From Alnus glutinosa (taxonomy: Eukaryota; Streptophyta; Magnoliopsida; Fagales; Betulaceae), in NCBI RefSeq assembly GCF_958979055.1, contig NC_084887.1, positions 29,734,044 through 29,798,043 on the forward strand: a DNA stretch of 64,000 nt, written 5' to 3'. Shown one piece after another: positions 46,152 to 59,350 of the stretch (position 1 is its first letter; each line of letters begins with the position of its first letter). Under the pieces are notes generated by a model. The model was not told where the DNA came from. It saw only the letters and a program-made list of their open reading frames with translations, and ran no database searches. A program made the translations under genes and the position numbers.

Positions 46152-46788
46152 CTAATCATGAGAAGATCCATCATTAAGAAAAAACGAGATCTATAAATGT
46201 AAAAGTCTTCACATGCAACAAAGATAATACCAAAATAGAACAAGGAGACTTAATGTTACGTGAATGATACATAACGGAATAAATTGTTAGGATCTGACTG
46301 GAACTTAGACCTTAAATTTTGAGGAAATTTACGCCTTTTAGATTATGAGGGAACCAATACCTTTTCAAACATCATGCATGATATTAATTTACTGATCCAT
46401 CTTTATTAATTGATCATCCTTTTAAATAGGGGACTACATAACTACATAATTCAAACTGAACCAAATTAAAAGACTTTGAGATAAACTATGTATAGAAAAA
46501 CCTACTACTAAATGACTTATGTACTATAGTGCTATAAATAATTAAAAAATTGACTTAGATAAATAACTACAACTATCCTCTAAAATAATTTTTCATGAGA
46601 TATTCCGCCTTGGTAAAATCCTCTTACATGCAAATTCTAATACCATCACACTTAATCCCACAAAAAAACAAAACAAATTAAAAAATTACAAGAGAGCACC
46701 AAAAAAAAAAAAAAAAAAATCCAAACTACAATAGTAAAGGTGGAAGGCACTGCCGAGCCTATTTCCTCTTTTAAAGACAATCAAATTA

Positions 46789-46973
46789 GAGAAATGCTAA
46801 AATATCTCTCGGTGTTCTCCTAGTGTTCTCTTAGAATGGCATAAATGTAATTAAAAAATTACAGTTATATCCTTTTAGATGGCATAGATGTAATTTTTTA
46901 ATTAAAAAAATTACATTTGTGCCATTTCAAGATAACACCAGGAGAACACAAAGGAAATGCTTTAGCATTCCTC
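46789..46973. mobile_element. Mutator-type MITE, 185 bp
   Basis: Left end GAGAAATGCTAAAATATCTC and right end (reverse complement) GAGGAATGCTAAAGCATTTC are inverted repeats continuing as GTGTTCTCCT and ATGGCATAAATGTAAT-like words in both arms. It is flanked by an exact 9-bp target duplication ATCAAATTA (46780-46788 and 46974-46982), typical of Mutator-like transposition. Confidence 0.92.
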
Positions 46974-47149
46974 ATCAAATTAAAATGCAATATCTTTATA
47001 TATAACCTACTAAAAAAAAAGTATATCTATATATATATACATATAAATTAATTTATTAACCGAATAATTATATAACACTTTCTAATCTTACAGTTACAGT
47101 GTCTCCCTACCCATGCTCGCTTGTATTTGCAAATTTTTAAAAAAATTGT

Positions 47150-48060
47150 AGCATTTTTGGTTTGAATAGTCAGTTTAGGGTCAAAGATAGAAAAAACTGT
47201 ACACTTACAAATAACCCAAAATAAAAGGATCATTCTGCAACTAATTTGCTTTATGGGTACGTGGCATGAGGTCCCTTGTCTATAAAAAGGCCGAGATGTG
47301 TTGGCTTCTACCAAACAGAATTAGGGTTGTGGTCACACAGGGGAGGCGCCGATGGAAGTTGAAACTGAGAAGAGGGAAAGGGAGATTGGAGCTATCGGGA
47401 GTTGTAGGAATGGGATATTTGGGATGAACGAAAGTGAAATAAAATTCTTAGATTTACAACATTAATTCTTCCCAAAATCACCCAATCCTGTGATTTCCGG
47501 CTGTTCCTCCCTTTCCCTTCCATCTCTACACATTTTACCCGATCTGGGTTCTCTTCTCCTGCCTTGATTTGTTTCCAGGAGGAGGTATAAATTTTTATTT
47601 TATTTCTTTTAGTTTTTCATGCTCTATCTTGTTTTCTTCTTTTGCATAAATCTACCTATCGCTATTTCTTTTGTTTCTGTTTCTTCTCCCTTTTATACGT
47701 ATTTCCCTGATCAACTTTTAAGTTTTTTTTTTTTTTTTTTTTTGGCTATGTAATTACTAAGCTAAGCAAATATCAGCAGATATACTTGGAAGTTAGATCT
47801 GAATATAAGATTTTATGTTTGAATCATATTATATTACACTGGTAGTTTTAACAAAACGCCTAACAATGATAGATCTGGGGTTCTTGTGTACATTCCGTAG
47901 TTAATCTTGTTTGGATCTTGTTTACTTGGAATCGAGACCTTGATTTGTGGTTTTTTATGGTGTGATTGAGAATATAATGGATTTGAAATCAAAAAAATTA
48001 ACAAAACAAGAAAAACTATTTTAGTTTACTATCTCATAAAAACTATTTTTTTTTTTAAAA
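47150..48060 (+). repeat. Three-copy unit, copy B
   Basis: Longest uninterrupted copy. Starts near AAAAAATTGTAGCATTTTT, has GTCTATAAAAAGGCCGAGAT (TATA-like box), the small frame at 47352-47465, the pyrimidine-rich block, CCAGGAGGAG|GTAT donor-like site at 47584, and continues with AGCAGATATACTTGGA, TAGATCTGGGGTTCTTGTGT and a tail ending in a poly-A/T tract. Copy C shares the full length apart from two insertions. Confidence 0.8.
47352..47465 (+). CDS. Small open frame in unit copy B, 37 residues
   Basis: ATG to TAA, reading MEVETEKREREIGAIGSC, then RNGIFGMNESEIKFLDLQH. The same frame, length and stop are kept in copies A and C. There is an in-frame stop upstream, so 37 residues is the maximum. 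No family is recognised and no signal or membrane segment is present; the N-terminal half is charged. Coding status is unproven. Confidence 0.3.
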   Translation: MEVETEKREREIGAIGSCRNGIFGMNESEIKFLDLQH

Positions 48061-51000
48061 AAAAAAAACTAAACTGGGTCCTTGCTGAAATGAGCCGGTT
48101 CCTTTAAAAAAAAAAAGGCTTTGTTTGACTCTTTTATTTATTTATTTTTCTGTCTCGCTTCAATTTGTATCATAGATAGCACTAGGGCTATGGTTAAAAA
48201 CGAAGATGGTATCTGTTCAAAAACTAACGATAATTCACGTGTCTACTTTCAAGTACTAACAAAAAGATTTGTTGGCTGATTAATTTGATTTGTACAACTT
48301 TTTGGTACATTTGCTTCAGAGTTCCAGAATTATCATTTGAAGTCATATAGGAGATGATACGGTATTGCTCTGCAAATAATTTTGCCTTGTTATAACCGTA
48401 CGTGTCGACAGGTTTAAGAACCCAAATCTGCGAATGGATGGGCTAAATCTTTGAAATAGGGACACATTTCAGAATTGGTTTTCGAATTTTGAACCACAAA
48501 ATCAAACGACAATTCCTCTATTTTAGTCCCCGACACTGGTAGCATATACTCTAGTGATGTAATTATTATGATTTTCATCTATGGAAAGCATTGGGCATTC
48601 ACAGAGCTCTTATAGGTTTTGCTTTGCCTTCTAATGCCAAAAATAGGACACTTTGGAGCAAAAATTGGGTTACTACTCTTGCTGGTTTAGCTGCAATGCA
48701 GGAGATCAAAATGTTCAATTTGGATGAAGTTTTAGTAATTTAAGCTCGGTTGAACAATTGAAATTTACCTTTAAGATTCTCTAAATGGTTTGTAGCAGCA
48801 AGACCAGCAAGAATCTAAACAAATGGTTGATTTTCCTAATGTTTTGGTACCATTAATTGGATTCACACTGCAAAGAAATCTATTTTCTGAATCAAAGCAT
48901 TTTTTATATTCTTCTTTGTATTGTCAAAGCAGGAGCTATGATAGCTTGCAAGTTAGCAGCAATGGTACTTGAAACTTGAAAGAGTTCTCTCATTAGCTTT
49001 ACTTAACGTAACAGGTGGAGGTTTTGAGTGTTTTCCAAAGGTATTATATATCTTTTTGCATCACTCCGCTAGACCATTTTCAATTCCTTTTAAACTTTAG
49101 AATATAGATATTACGTTCTTATCATATGATTACAAATTTTTTTTCCTTTATTGAAATAGACATTCCAACCAACATCATGTTAAACGAATACGGCTCCGTA
49201 TCCATTTTATTTATAAGTGCATAAATTTTAATATTTTCAGTTCACCATGAACAACATATCGCATTTGAATCCATGTTAGTTTCAAATGTCTAGTTCATCT
49301 TTGTTCAAATTCTCTCTTTATACTCATCTTAGAGGACTTTTAAATGACATTAGTCGGGGACATAATTTGCCATATATCCTCTAAATAATTAAAGCTTGGA
49401 ATTTTTACACTCCAATCTGGGTATTGCTTATTCAATGAAAAACCAAGGTCTAGAAACAATTGACCTTCCATTGTGAAACATCTGTAACTAGAGCTGCTAC
49501 TGCATGATTTGATGATCAAGTATGACTGCATACAGTTGGAATCTGTTGCACTACTGTCATAATTCATCTCATGAAACAATTTCTATGTGCACCAAAACTT
49601 CTTTAGGTTCATATAAAACTAAATGGGGATGAATAATGATTATTATTTCATTGCAAAATCGACCAGCATTGAAGGCTTTCTGATTTGCAAGGCTAATATA
49701 TGCTCCTTTGCACTATCTCATATATAGTCTCCTGCAAGACGGAATAGAAATCAATCATATCTAATTTCCAAAGTGATTTTTTTTTTGGTAACTGTGCACA
49801 ATGAACTTTAGTGGCAAGGGGAACCTACACTTTTAACTTTTTTGATTATTCAACTTGCAAAGATGTTGATATATACGAATTTTTAAAAATGTTAAAGGCG
49901 TTATTTTTGCAGTATTAAGATATAACATTATACTATTCAAGACTAAAGTTGTATTGGCAATTTTTAGATATAATGTCAACCTTCACTGGTTTCAAATGTC
50001 TTTTCTGTCAATCTTTAGTTCTTTATGCTAGTAACTTGTTAACTTCGTTTTCCTTCAAGAAATTGAAGTTGTTGTAAAGTCCTACCATCAGTATTTCATG
50101 GGAAAGCAGACATTAATCATCCTTGTCCTGGATTGAGGAACACCAAAATCATAACATAGCGTAATTTTTATCTCTTGGACTAATACAAATTTCAGCAGAA
50201 AGTGGTACGACTGTATAAACTACAAGGTAATTTTTCAAATTAATTTTGCGTCTGTTATTTTTTGTTTGGTAGTTTATGATATTTCAGACTATGTTTTTCA
50301 TGTAGAAAGTTGGTGATTGTGACTTCTTTGGACAGGCTGATAATTGAAACAAAATTTAAGGAGAATATGAATCAAACTAATCAATTTCAGCTCAAGTTAG
50401 AAAATCGAGAAAATATGTATCAGGTTGCCTTAGTTTTTATCATTTTGATTTTATTATTTTATGTCAATGGTTATATTGGATTTAGTGGTAGCGGCAAGTT
50501 GATGTTAAAATGAATTTGTAGTATTTGTGTATTTGAATCTCATTGGGAAAATGATAATGTTGAAACAAAGTCTTGAGGCATTAGTGTGTATATTTGTGCT
50601 TCTAAGTTTAGTTTTGCTATTTTGTCATAAAATATTTGCACTCCCTACGTTTTGCTCTATCAAGGGATGGAGGAATTCCATTTTCACGTATCTGGATGAA
50701 AATACATCCAAAGCACAAGGTTCCATCAAATACATCTTAATGTCGTTTACACCGCCATCATTTCAATTAGCACGATTGGATGGTTGGGTGGCTATGTTGT
50801 ACCAAACTACCAATTTTCGCAAGGTTGGTGATGGATGAGAAGAATTTTAAACCAGACCCCTTCTATTTGTCTCTTCAATATTGCATATAAGAGACAAAGA
50901 AAGAAACAAGAAAGTTGTAATAGAAGAGCAACAATCCTGCCTCTCGGTCTTGATACCCCCTTGCCCCTGCTGCAGTAGAGAGAAATGGGAATAACCAATA

Positions 51001-52161
51001 AAAAGAAAACAATTCTAGAACTTGATTCAATTAAAACCTTAGTGCTATTCAATCGTTAGACAAATTTTGCATCCCAAATTTTCAATTTAAGACAAATCTT
51101 CCTCCAAACAATAAATCAAATATTGTAACCCAAAGTTCAGTGTATATAAATGTTTCCTCAAAACAATAGGCCATGCATGGAACTTCCACCATTCTCATAG
51201 CAGTGGTGTTATCAACATAGATCAAACAAGCTTTGAAACAAAAACTGCAACCATTGAAAGGGTTAAGAAAATACCTCCTCGAAAGGCAAATATACATCAA
51301 AATGCCCATAAAAAAGTACATCAAATACACATGTGCACCAAAACTGTACAAATATACATACATTCAGCATCAAATATACATTCACATCAAATATACATCA
51401 AAATGCCTATCAAAATGTACATCAAATATACATCAATATACACCCATGTTTTGCCTTCTGGTTCTGGAGTCTGTTCAAAAAATTACCCACGGTCAATGCA
51501 CATGATAAAGAAAGCTATTTATCTCATAAAAAAAATAAAAATAAAAAATAAAAAATTAATGCTTCTATGGTACATTTATCTAACAAAACACATTCTATGG
51601 AATTGATAGCACTGAATTTAGCATGTACTGAGAAGGAAGGTCGTGTTAAGTGAATAAATCACATAACCCTTCTGAAAACTTTCATGCCGAATCCATGTTT
51701 TGGCTTCTGCCTTAGACCTGGAAGACTTCCAGAGGGAACAAAGGAGGTATAGTCAGTAACAAGTAGCCAACATAGAAAAGCAAGGAGCAGAGGTTATTCT
51801 AATTTATACCTATATGAAAGGTTTTCATACATCTAGGCCCAACGGCCCAGCACAATTGTAATGCCAACTCCCTCTACAAAAGAAAACAAACGAGGAAACA
51901 ATCAATCAGAACAAAATAATAACACCTTTCTGACTTGGAAGTTCAGCAACTGACCTTCACAGGGCTTCCATAAGCTTCCACGAGCATGTCCATTAAGAAG
52001 TAGAAATATCAAACATCATTTAACAGAACCCTTCAAAATGTGGCTTGGGGACATGTCCATTGGAACTTGACTATTTCCATTGAAACTCATTATTTCACCT
52101 ATTATGTGATCCAAAATTACATTTGATGTTCCCTTAAAAAGGGATGATCATACATTACAAG

Positions 52162-52222
<61 letters not shown>

Positions 52223-53755
52223 TGGGACATCTGAAGATATACAATACAATACAATACAATCATAACAACACGTATTCTATTGTTCGAATAATCTTGGATA
52301 TCGTCACATAACATCAAATTATCATTATGCATGCTAAGTGATGGGCATACACTGATAAATTTCAAAATAATCTTGGATATTGTCACATAACATCAAATCA
52401 CACCTACAGAACAAAGCAAGATAACCAATAACCTAACAACTACAATTCAACTTCAGCCAAACAACAAAACCAGAATTTATAACTGCAACAAAGGCTGCAG
52501 ATTCCACCTATTAACTAGAGCAAAGGATTTTAATTAAAGTCAGGAATTAAACTAGGGCAAATGATTTCTTTTGAATGCCTTTCAAAAGGGCTTGCGACCC
52601 AAGCATTCTTCCTTGAAATGTTGATCCTTAGTAAAACTATCTCATTCGAACTCTCTTTGACCGAGTTTGCAAACCGGCTATTCTTACCTTCATTGTGAAC
52701 CAAGTTTTTGAACACCAAATCAAGAGCCAACTTAACCACTAAACCTAGACTTTGAACCAACCTAGTTTCGACCCTAAATTTGCCAACATAAACCCTAACA
52801 AACTCCACATTTGACAATTATGTGACAAAACTCATCATTACATACAACTCAAAGCAAAAACACATAGAATTACAAACTAATCCTAAACTAGGACTAGGTT
52901 GAATTCAGAATTTAAACACTTGTCTTCTTTAAACATGCATACACACATTAAACGTATAGAAAACAGTAAAAAATAGATATATAAGCTATGAATAATTAAG
53001 ATAAGGAAATAATCAACATAACTATATGACTATCAAAATAAACTCAAACATGACTAAAAAAAAACACTAAAAATAGCTGCACTTTCCCTATCTCACTTCT
53101 CCTCCCTCTTTTGTCCCTAAATGATAAAGAGAAAGTCACAAAACAAGCACAACAGCAGAATCATGATGTCTAAATGAAAATGTTTAATGCATACCTAAAC
53201 CCATGCAATTGCAACTTAATCATCATAAGCCTAAAGTCTAAAGCACATGCCTAAAATGCATAATCTAAATGACATACATCAAGCTATTCAAGCACAGCAA
53301 ACTAATTAGAAGAAGAAGAAAAAAAAAAAAAAAGCACAACACACAAAAGTTTGTGAATGCATGGAAGCACAAAACATTAATAACTCCCCCTAAATCAATA
53401 CCAATTTTAACAAAATCCTATACCGTATACCAATTATAACTAAACAACAAAATCTTTTCATGAAGCAAATAACCAAAGATGCAGAACCCTATACCGAAAG
53501 TCTAAGTGACTTTGTAACCCAGCTAAACTCCACAGAAATAAACAATATTAGGAGGTTGGATTACAACAGATTCGGCCACAAAGAGAGAGAGCATCGCTGG
53601 AGATAGATCTGATCGCCAAATCTGTCGGAGACGGAACACCAGTGAAGGATGGCCTGGTGGAGGGTGGCCGACCACCGAGAGAGAAGCCAACCGCCGAGAG
53701 GGTCGGTCACAACCGGTGAGCGAGCGAGCGGCGGCAACGGCAGGTTCATACGGAA

Positions 53756-53786
<31 letters not shown>

Positions 53787-53929
53787 GAGGGGCAGCGTTG
53801 GAGGGGAAATGAAATTTAATTTCCCCTCCAACCGATTTTCAACCAAAACAAAAAGAAAAGAGAAAAAAAAATAAAAACACCTTTACACGTCAGCTTGTTG
53901 TGCGGGTATTGTGCTAAAGAAGTGCAGGG
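48061..53929. other. Gap, no recognisable gene
   Basis: Intergenic sequence. A degenerate minisatellite built on CATCAAATATACAT lies at about 51285-51450, an AT array at 52164-52221, an (AG)n array at 53761-53786 and a 14-bp perfect stem at 53797-53810/53819-53832. The segment 53520-53850 is CT-rich on the minus strand and resembles a leader, but no coding exon follows. Open frames at 50310-50838 and 52530-52817 match nothing I know. Confidence 0.4.
52164..52221. repeat. (AT)n microsatellite
   Basis: About 58 bases of AT dinucleotide, with no interruptions. Confidence 0.95.
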
Positions 53930-54783
53930 ATCATTTCTGGAAAAAAAAAATAAAAAAATAAAAAATAAAAAATAAAAAATGAAGAAGATGAGAGTTTGGC
54001 CCTTGAGGGTAGTTCAACCATCCCAAAGGTCATGTGGTGATTCCCAATGGTCAAACTGTCAAAGTGTAAAAAAATAAAAATAAAAATAAAAATTAAGGGG
54101 TATTAGCCTTTGGGGGTGGTTTGATCATTCTGAAACCGGTCAAAGAACAAAAATAAATAAATAAATAAATTAAGGGGATTTGGGCCTTGGTGGTGGCCAA
54201 ACCACTCCCAAGGGCCATGGGGTGGTTCAGCCACCTCCAGAACGGTCGGTTTGGGATGGTTGATCCCACCCTTAGGCTAAATGGGGGTGGTTGAGCCACC
54301 CTCAAACTGGCCATGGGGTGACTAGCCACTCGGCCACCCCTCCTCTCTCTTTTTAATTTTTTTTTTCAATTTTTTTAAAAAATTTAATAATTATTTTTTA
54401 CAAGTTAAAGCTTTCTTTTTTAAAGGTTTTTTTTTTTAATGCATGAGACACATATCAGTATCTGAGAGTAGACACATGGACTACCGTTTGCTTTTTTACA
54501 GAAATTTTGTACGGGGGCCAAAAAAATAAAGGAGTCAAATTACATAGGACAAAAAGGTGTTTAACCCGAAAAAGAAGAAGGAAAAATAAAAATAAAAATT
54601 GGGTCCTTACTGAATTGAGCCTATTCCTTTAAAAAAAAAAAGAGCAAAATTATAAGAAATAAAAAATAAAATAATAACTTTGTTTTCCTTTGACACAACT
54701 AACTCATCTCCCGTTCATTTGAACTGAAGGGATTTGGTTCTGCTATTACTATGGATTGTTTTCCTGTGTGATAATAATGTAAT
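53930..54783. other. Probable fold-back or TIR element fragment
   Basis: Positions 54100-54350 are rich in complementary GGTGGT/CCACCC-type words with A/T-rich tracts on both sides, similar in style to the GC core of the fold-back element at 21921-22638. Element ends could not be found. The segment about 54600-54660 resembles 48075-48120 (GGGTCCTTACTGAATTGAGC versus GGGTCCTTGCTGAAATGAGC), so part of the unit copy B tail recurs here. Confidence 0.35.
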
Positions 54784-55545
54784 GATTTATGCTCCGTTTG
54801 TTTCGACGTAAAATAGTTTCTAGAAAATGATTTTGTCATTTTTCGGTGTTTGGTAAGGGCGCAAATAACGGTCAATCGAAAAATTATTTCCTTTAAACAA
54901 AAAATGCTTAATAAATTTCAAAAAATGATTTACGCTTTTTAAAAGTGTAAATCATTTTTCCGTAAAAGGCAGACGCAGTCGACCTTTACGTTCAAACAGT
55001 TGACTATCACCGGATTTCGACAAGCCAGATTCCGGCACCGAAAAATTACTCAGAAATCTAGCAACGTTCGGCAACCGTAGCTGGATTCCTGCAGTACTGT
55101 GCCAGATTCTGGGCAGACTGGTTGGAATCTTGTCGGAGCGGCCGAATCCTCAGCTATCTGACCGGGATCTTGGACGGATCTGGCCGAGGATTGGCTGGGA
55201 TCCTCCCAGAACGGCAGGATCCAGGCCAGGACAGTCGGCTTCCAGTCAACTGGCCGGGCTGGGATTCGACCGTTTTGTGAATAGGGCACAAATGACCAAA
55301 TGCCGAATTCTGGTCACTTTTGCCAGAATCCGTATGCGCCAAATATAAAAAAAGTATTTTTATATTATTTTATATTAATATTTTTTATGTTATGAATACA
55401 ATTTAATTTTTTAAAATTAATTTGATTGAATAAAAATTAAAAAAAAAATTGTAATTTTCCGTACGCACCAAACACCAAAAAATAATTTAAATGAAAAATA
55501 TTTTTTTGAAAAATGACTCCCTAAAAATATTTTTTTAGGGACTAT
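54784..55545. mobile_element. Probable TIR element with GTTTGTTTC and GTGTTTGGT termini
   Basis: Left part has TTTTCGGTGTTTGGTAAGGG and the reverse complement of the right part has TTTTTGGTGTTTGGTGCGTA, in roughly corresponding positions, with AT-rich arms around a GC-rich, repetitive core (about 54960-55330) of GATC, GGCCGG and GGATCC-rich text. The ends resemble plant MULE termini. Exact ends and the target duplication are not fixed. Confidence 0.45.
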
Positions 55546-56214
55546 AATAAGAAGTGCAGCAGAAATGACTCTCCATCTACCACGATTGTAATGTCCCCAG
55601 CAACATCTGAGAAGATACTGTATATATGCAAACGAAACAGCTAATGTGAGCAATCTTCCCATGAATAAGGATCATACATAAAGTAATCAAGAGCATTGCA
55701 ATTCCATTAGAAGAAAATAAAACCATATGAACAAGAAAAGAATTAATGGACTATTCAAATTCCTCCATATCAGCAATATTGGGATTTTAACCCTCCCTAT
55801 CCCATGGTAATAGTTGAGATCTCAACTCCATTCTCAAATTTTTAAGTTGATTAATTGTCCAACATAATTGAGATCTTATCCGTTATTCACACTTAGAAAA
55901 ATCAGAGTGTGGAACTTCCAGCAAACATATAATAAAAATCACACAAATAAAAACTAGAAGCAGGACAAAGAACCTTAATAGAAATTATGGATCAAAAGAA
56001 TGGCCGCAGATATAAATACAGAGACGCAGAAAGAGATGATTACCGAGTAGTGAAGGAGTTGCAGAACTTGGGATTTGGAGAGCGATAAGAAGCGGAGAAG
56101 GAGCTAGGGCTATGTGAAACTCTTATACATGAATCTCATACCCTGTATATCTTAATGTAGGATTATTGTAAAATAATGTACCGTCGAAAAATCATTTCTC
56201 AATCCGTGATTTAG

Positions 56215-56390
56215 GGAAATGCTTGGGTACTCACTGGGATCTCACTCTTATCCCACTATTGCATATGTGGACCAATGATGTAAGAGATAATAAAGAGAAT
56301 GTTATGGGATCCACATTTTTTTAATAACATCATTAGTCCACATATGCAATGGTGAGATAGGACGTATATTGACTGGGAAAAGTTGGGGGA
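56215..56390. repeat. MITE-like inverted repeat
   Basis: TATTGCATATGTGGACCAAT near the left and the reverse complement of TTAGTCCACATATGCAATG at the right pair closely; outer arms ACTCACTGGGATCTC and GAGATAGGACGTATATTGAC are more diverged. Coordinates are approximate. Confidence 0.6.
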
Positions 56391-56559
56391 GTAAAATGAG
56401 TTGTCAAAAGTGAAATTTCTGACTCGTTTGGTTGTGTACATGTAGTAAATTGCAGATGTGTCCGTCCTTAATGCCTTAATTGCCTGAAAAGACAATTTAG
56501 TCATTCATAAAGTATTGAGAACAAAATAAGCCCATTTCTGAACGTATATAAATTGGGGA

Positions 56560-56694
56560 GTGATTGTTGTACACCAAGAGTGTACAACAATCATACAACA
56601 CCCCTTCACAATGGGTGGGCCCCATACACTGTGGGACCCACCCCTTGTGAAGGGGTGTTGTATGATTGTTGTACACTTGGTGTACAACTATCAT
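56560..56694. repeat. Long near-perfect hairpin, MITE-like
   Basis: The 135-bp element folds into one stem of about 60 bp: GTGATTGTTGTACACCAAG, TGTACAACAATCATACAACA and CCCCTTCACAA on the left all find complements on the right, with a small loop near CCATACACTG. The inner CACCCCTTGTGAAGGGGTG is highly symmetrical. No target duplication is certain. Related to 39604-39713. Confidence 0.85.
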
Positions 56695-56750
56695 TATTCA
56701 TATAAATTAACGTAACGAATAAGTGTAATTGCTAATTGTTTTTCTACGAT

Positions 56751-57023
56751 AGAGATTTTCGAATTATGATTTTTAAATGTGTAATTTTTTTAAAAATAAT
56801 TAAAATTTTAATTAAGAATTTGGTAAAATTATAGTTTGATCATTAAAATTGTATATTCACCTTTAAAATTTTGTGTTTTAAAAAAAAATCACAATGCCTA
56901 CAATTAGTAAATTGTATTTTTATATTTTTAAATCGTAACTTTTACATTTTAAAAAGATTTATTTTTTGTTATTTTGTTTAAAATCGTACTTTTATTTACA
57001 AAATTTCAATTCCAAATGTACCC
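56751..57023 (+). mobile_element. MITE, family with CGATTT-rich arms, copy 3
   Basis: More diverged and AT-richer than copy 2 but in the same order: GATTTTTAAATGTGTAATTT, GGTAAAATTATAGTTTGATC, ATTCACCTTTAAAATTTTGT, TTTTTAAATCGTAAC and a right end CAAATGTACCC. Left edge approximate. Confidence 0.65.
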
Positions 57024-57404
57024 TTAATTCAAGTGGTAGGATGCAAAAAAAAATAAAAAATCATATGATATATGGCTTCGCAAATTTTGGATCGTTATTA
57101 TAAATTTAATTGTCTGAACTAAACCTGTCGCTCTGGTACGATTTTAAAAAAAATTATGAATAACGAAAAAATTTGTTTTTTAAAATTATATTTGGATGAT
57201 TTAAAAAATTTGAGTCAAATTTTTTTTTTATTAAAAAAAAAACAAAACAAAAAATAGATAAAATTTGAGTAGAATTTAATTCAAAAAAATATTCAAAAAA
57301 TAATTTCACCCAAACATATCATTAAAAAAAAAAAAAAACGACCGTCAACTTTTTCTGTTTTTACTCACTTTTAAATAAAGCGTTTCCTTACTAATGGTTG
57401 AAGC

Positions 57405-57435
<31 letters not shown>

Positions 57436-58198
57436 GGCTACTTTTTTATTAGTGACAAAATTAAGCAATTATTTACATATGTATTCATTCACACAAGTAA
57501 TAGCATTCTCAATTATTTGCCATTTTTTAATCAAAACTTTATTATTATTATTTTTTTATATATATAATTTAGCTAACCATTTTTAAAACCACCGCCTACC
57601 ATTTTATTTAAATTTTCGCCCTATTTTATTAAAATAATTATTCTTTAAAATGTGGATTGTCGTGGGTCTTGCACGCAAATCGATAACTCTAGCAATATAG
57701 GCCGGACTCTTTCCATTCATGCATGACTCCCTGTCTCCCTTCGGAAGAGAAAAAGTTGCTAGTATATGGAAAACATCAATGTGGGTATTGTTTGAAATTT
57801 CTTAACGGAATCGCAAATGAGGTTATTAGTAATAGATGTATCTACAAAATACAATTATCACTTTTAAGTATTCACACATATACATATGCATATATTATCT
57901 GTTATCTGAATATGTGGTAATAAGTATTTTAAATTATTATTCAAATTTATATGCAAGATTAAACAATGCGATTATTATTATATACAAACTTAAGTAAATT
58001 AAAATTTCACATATTATCTAATTCACGATTATTAGTCATAAAAAGTTATTGTTTCATAGTGTAATCAGGATTTTGATTACTAAAGAAAAGAAAAAAAGTA
58101 AATACAATGATGTATAACTTCGAAATAATAGTAAAAACAAGCTTAACATAACTAAACATCTTAAACTAACCAAATTCAATGTGATATTGTTTTAGTGA

Positions 58199-58246
<48 letters not shown>

Positions 58247-58430
58247 AGGGAATGCAGATGTGGTTAATAACCGCACCTGCATTTCTTAAAACAACTATTC
58301 GCATATGTGGATGCGGATAACGATTAGCTACGAATAGCAGATGCTAGCTATTATTATTATCCTACGTTTGTACTCTACATGCAAGATTAGAGATTTTTGC
58401 AGAGAGATAGATTTTAAAAAAACAGTAGCA

Positions 58431-59350
58431 TTTTTTTTTTTACTAGTGGAGGATGGCTTTTCTTCCTACCAGTAGGGTAAGGAGCTTTAGTCCCCTTGAC
58501 CAGATTCGGTGGTGGTTTTTGTCTCCTAACTCTTCGGGGTTGTGGAGTTTTTTTATTGTGTTTTTTTTTTTTTGTTTATCCTTTGTTTTTTTTGGACAGG
58601 AAATCTCTAGTGACTTTGTTGGCTTGGATCCGATTGTTTCCTTAAGTCCCCGGTGTTTATCGTATCCTCTGGTAGAGTGTAAAGTCTTTATTTGAGAGCC
58701 AGATCTGTGCGTTTTCACCAGAGATTTCTTGTCACGCGCCCCCTAGCTGCTTTTACCGCCGTCTTTCGGTCCGGCCTTTTGAAGCCGTGGTTGTGTCGTT
58801 ATTCCCTAACCGGCACATGGCTTGCACGCATAGGGAAACTAGTTTTCCGAATCGGCGCGTGAGGGCTACGCTTCGTTACTCAGGCCTGGTTTGTGGCAGT
58901 TGGTGGTGGTTGGGTGCTGCTAGGGGTCTCGGGAGATGGCGTGTGCCTTGCACGCGTCGACTCAGGCAATGGCCGACTCTTTTTCGGCGAGGGCAGTAGA
59001 TGTATCTTTGCAATGGGCTGATATTATATGGGTTTTTAGGTGGCTTTTAGCTAGATCAGGCCTCGTATCATTAGTTGGGTTGTACTTTATTGTATTGAGA
59101 GGCCCAAATGTATGTTTATGTAATGTTAGTCTATTGTATTTGATAGCTGCTTTAAGTCAGGTTTTATCCTGACTTAGTGGGTGAAGATTCTTTATTTCTG
59201 ATCACTGCGTTGGCCTACGGGCAGAGCTTTTGCCTTCAGGCGGCGAAATCGCCTTCTGTTTTACTCTTGTAATTATGTTGACCTTTGGTCACTTGTAATC
59301 CTCTTTTGGGACTTTTATAAGTAATGAAGGTGATGTTAAAAAAAAAATTG
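58431..59350 (+). mobile_element. Poly-A retroposon nested in the upstream edge of unit copy C
   Basis: About 900 bp begins near GTGGAGGATGGCTTTTCTTC and ends ATGAAGGTGATGTTAAAAAAAAA, a typical 3' poly-A end. It has no open reverse transcriptase or RNase H; it may be a non-autonomous LINE derivative. The left flank (AACAGTAGCATTTT) and right flank (ATTGTAGCATTTT) share GTAGCATTTT, a likely target duplication of about 10 or more bases. The uninterrupted site is preserved in copy B (TTGTAGCATTTTTGG at 47145-47159), which supports the insertion. Confidence 0.7.

Larger units (their letters stand above)
42436..46779. other. Gap with MITE, degenerate repeats and an unassigned open frame
   Basis: Contains a MITE at 43257-43550, degenerate tandem repeats at 44300-44540, an unassigned minus-strand open frame of 217 codons at 44909-45562 whose composition looks transposon-like, a G-rich tract at 46111-46151, and AT-rich DNA. 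No recognisable host gene. Confidence 0.4.
55546..58430. other. Gap with small inverted-repeat elements
   Basis: Holds the hairpins at 56215-56390 and 56560-56694, a MITE copy at 56751-57023, poly-T at 57408-57435 and AT arrays (58202-58244). No gene recognised. Confidence 0.45.

Noticed and set aside
50310-50838. Adjacent open frames of 67 and 103 codons
   Set aside because: No recognisable domain, no supporting splice structure and composition like intergenic DNA.
51285-51450. CRISPR-like regular repeats (CATCAAATATACAT)
   Set aside because: Repeats are degenerate, spacing is irregular and the genome is a plant; a decayed minisatellite explains them.
53523-53846. Minus-strand frame of 107 codons with a CT-rich start
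   Set aside because: The leucine-serine run comes from a GA microsatellite and the rest matches nothing; at most a non-coding leader or element interior.
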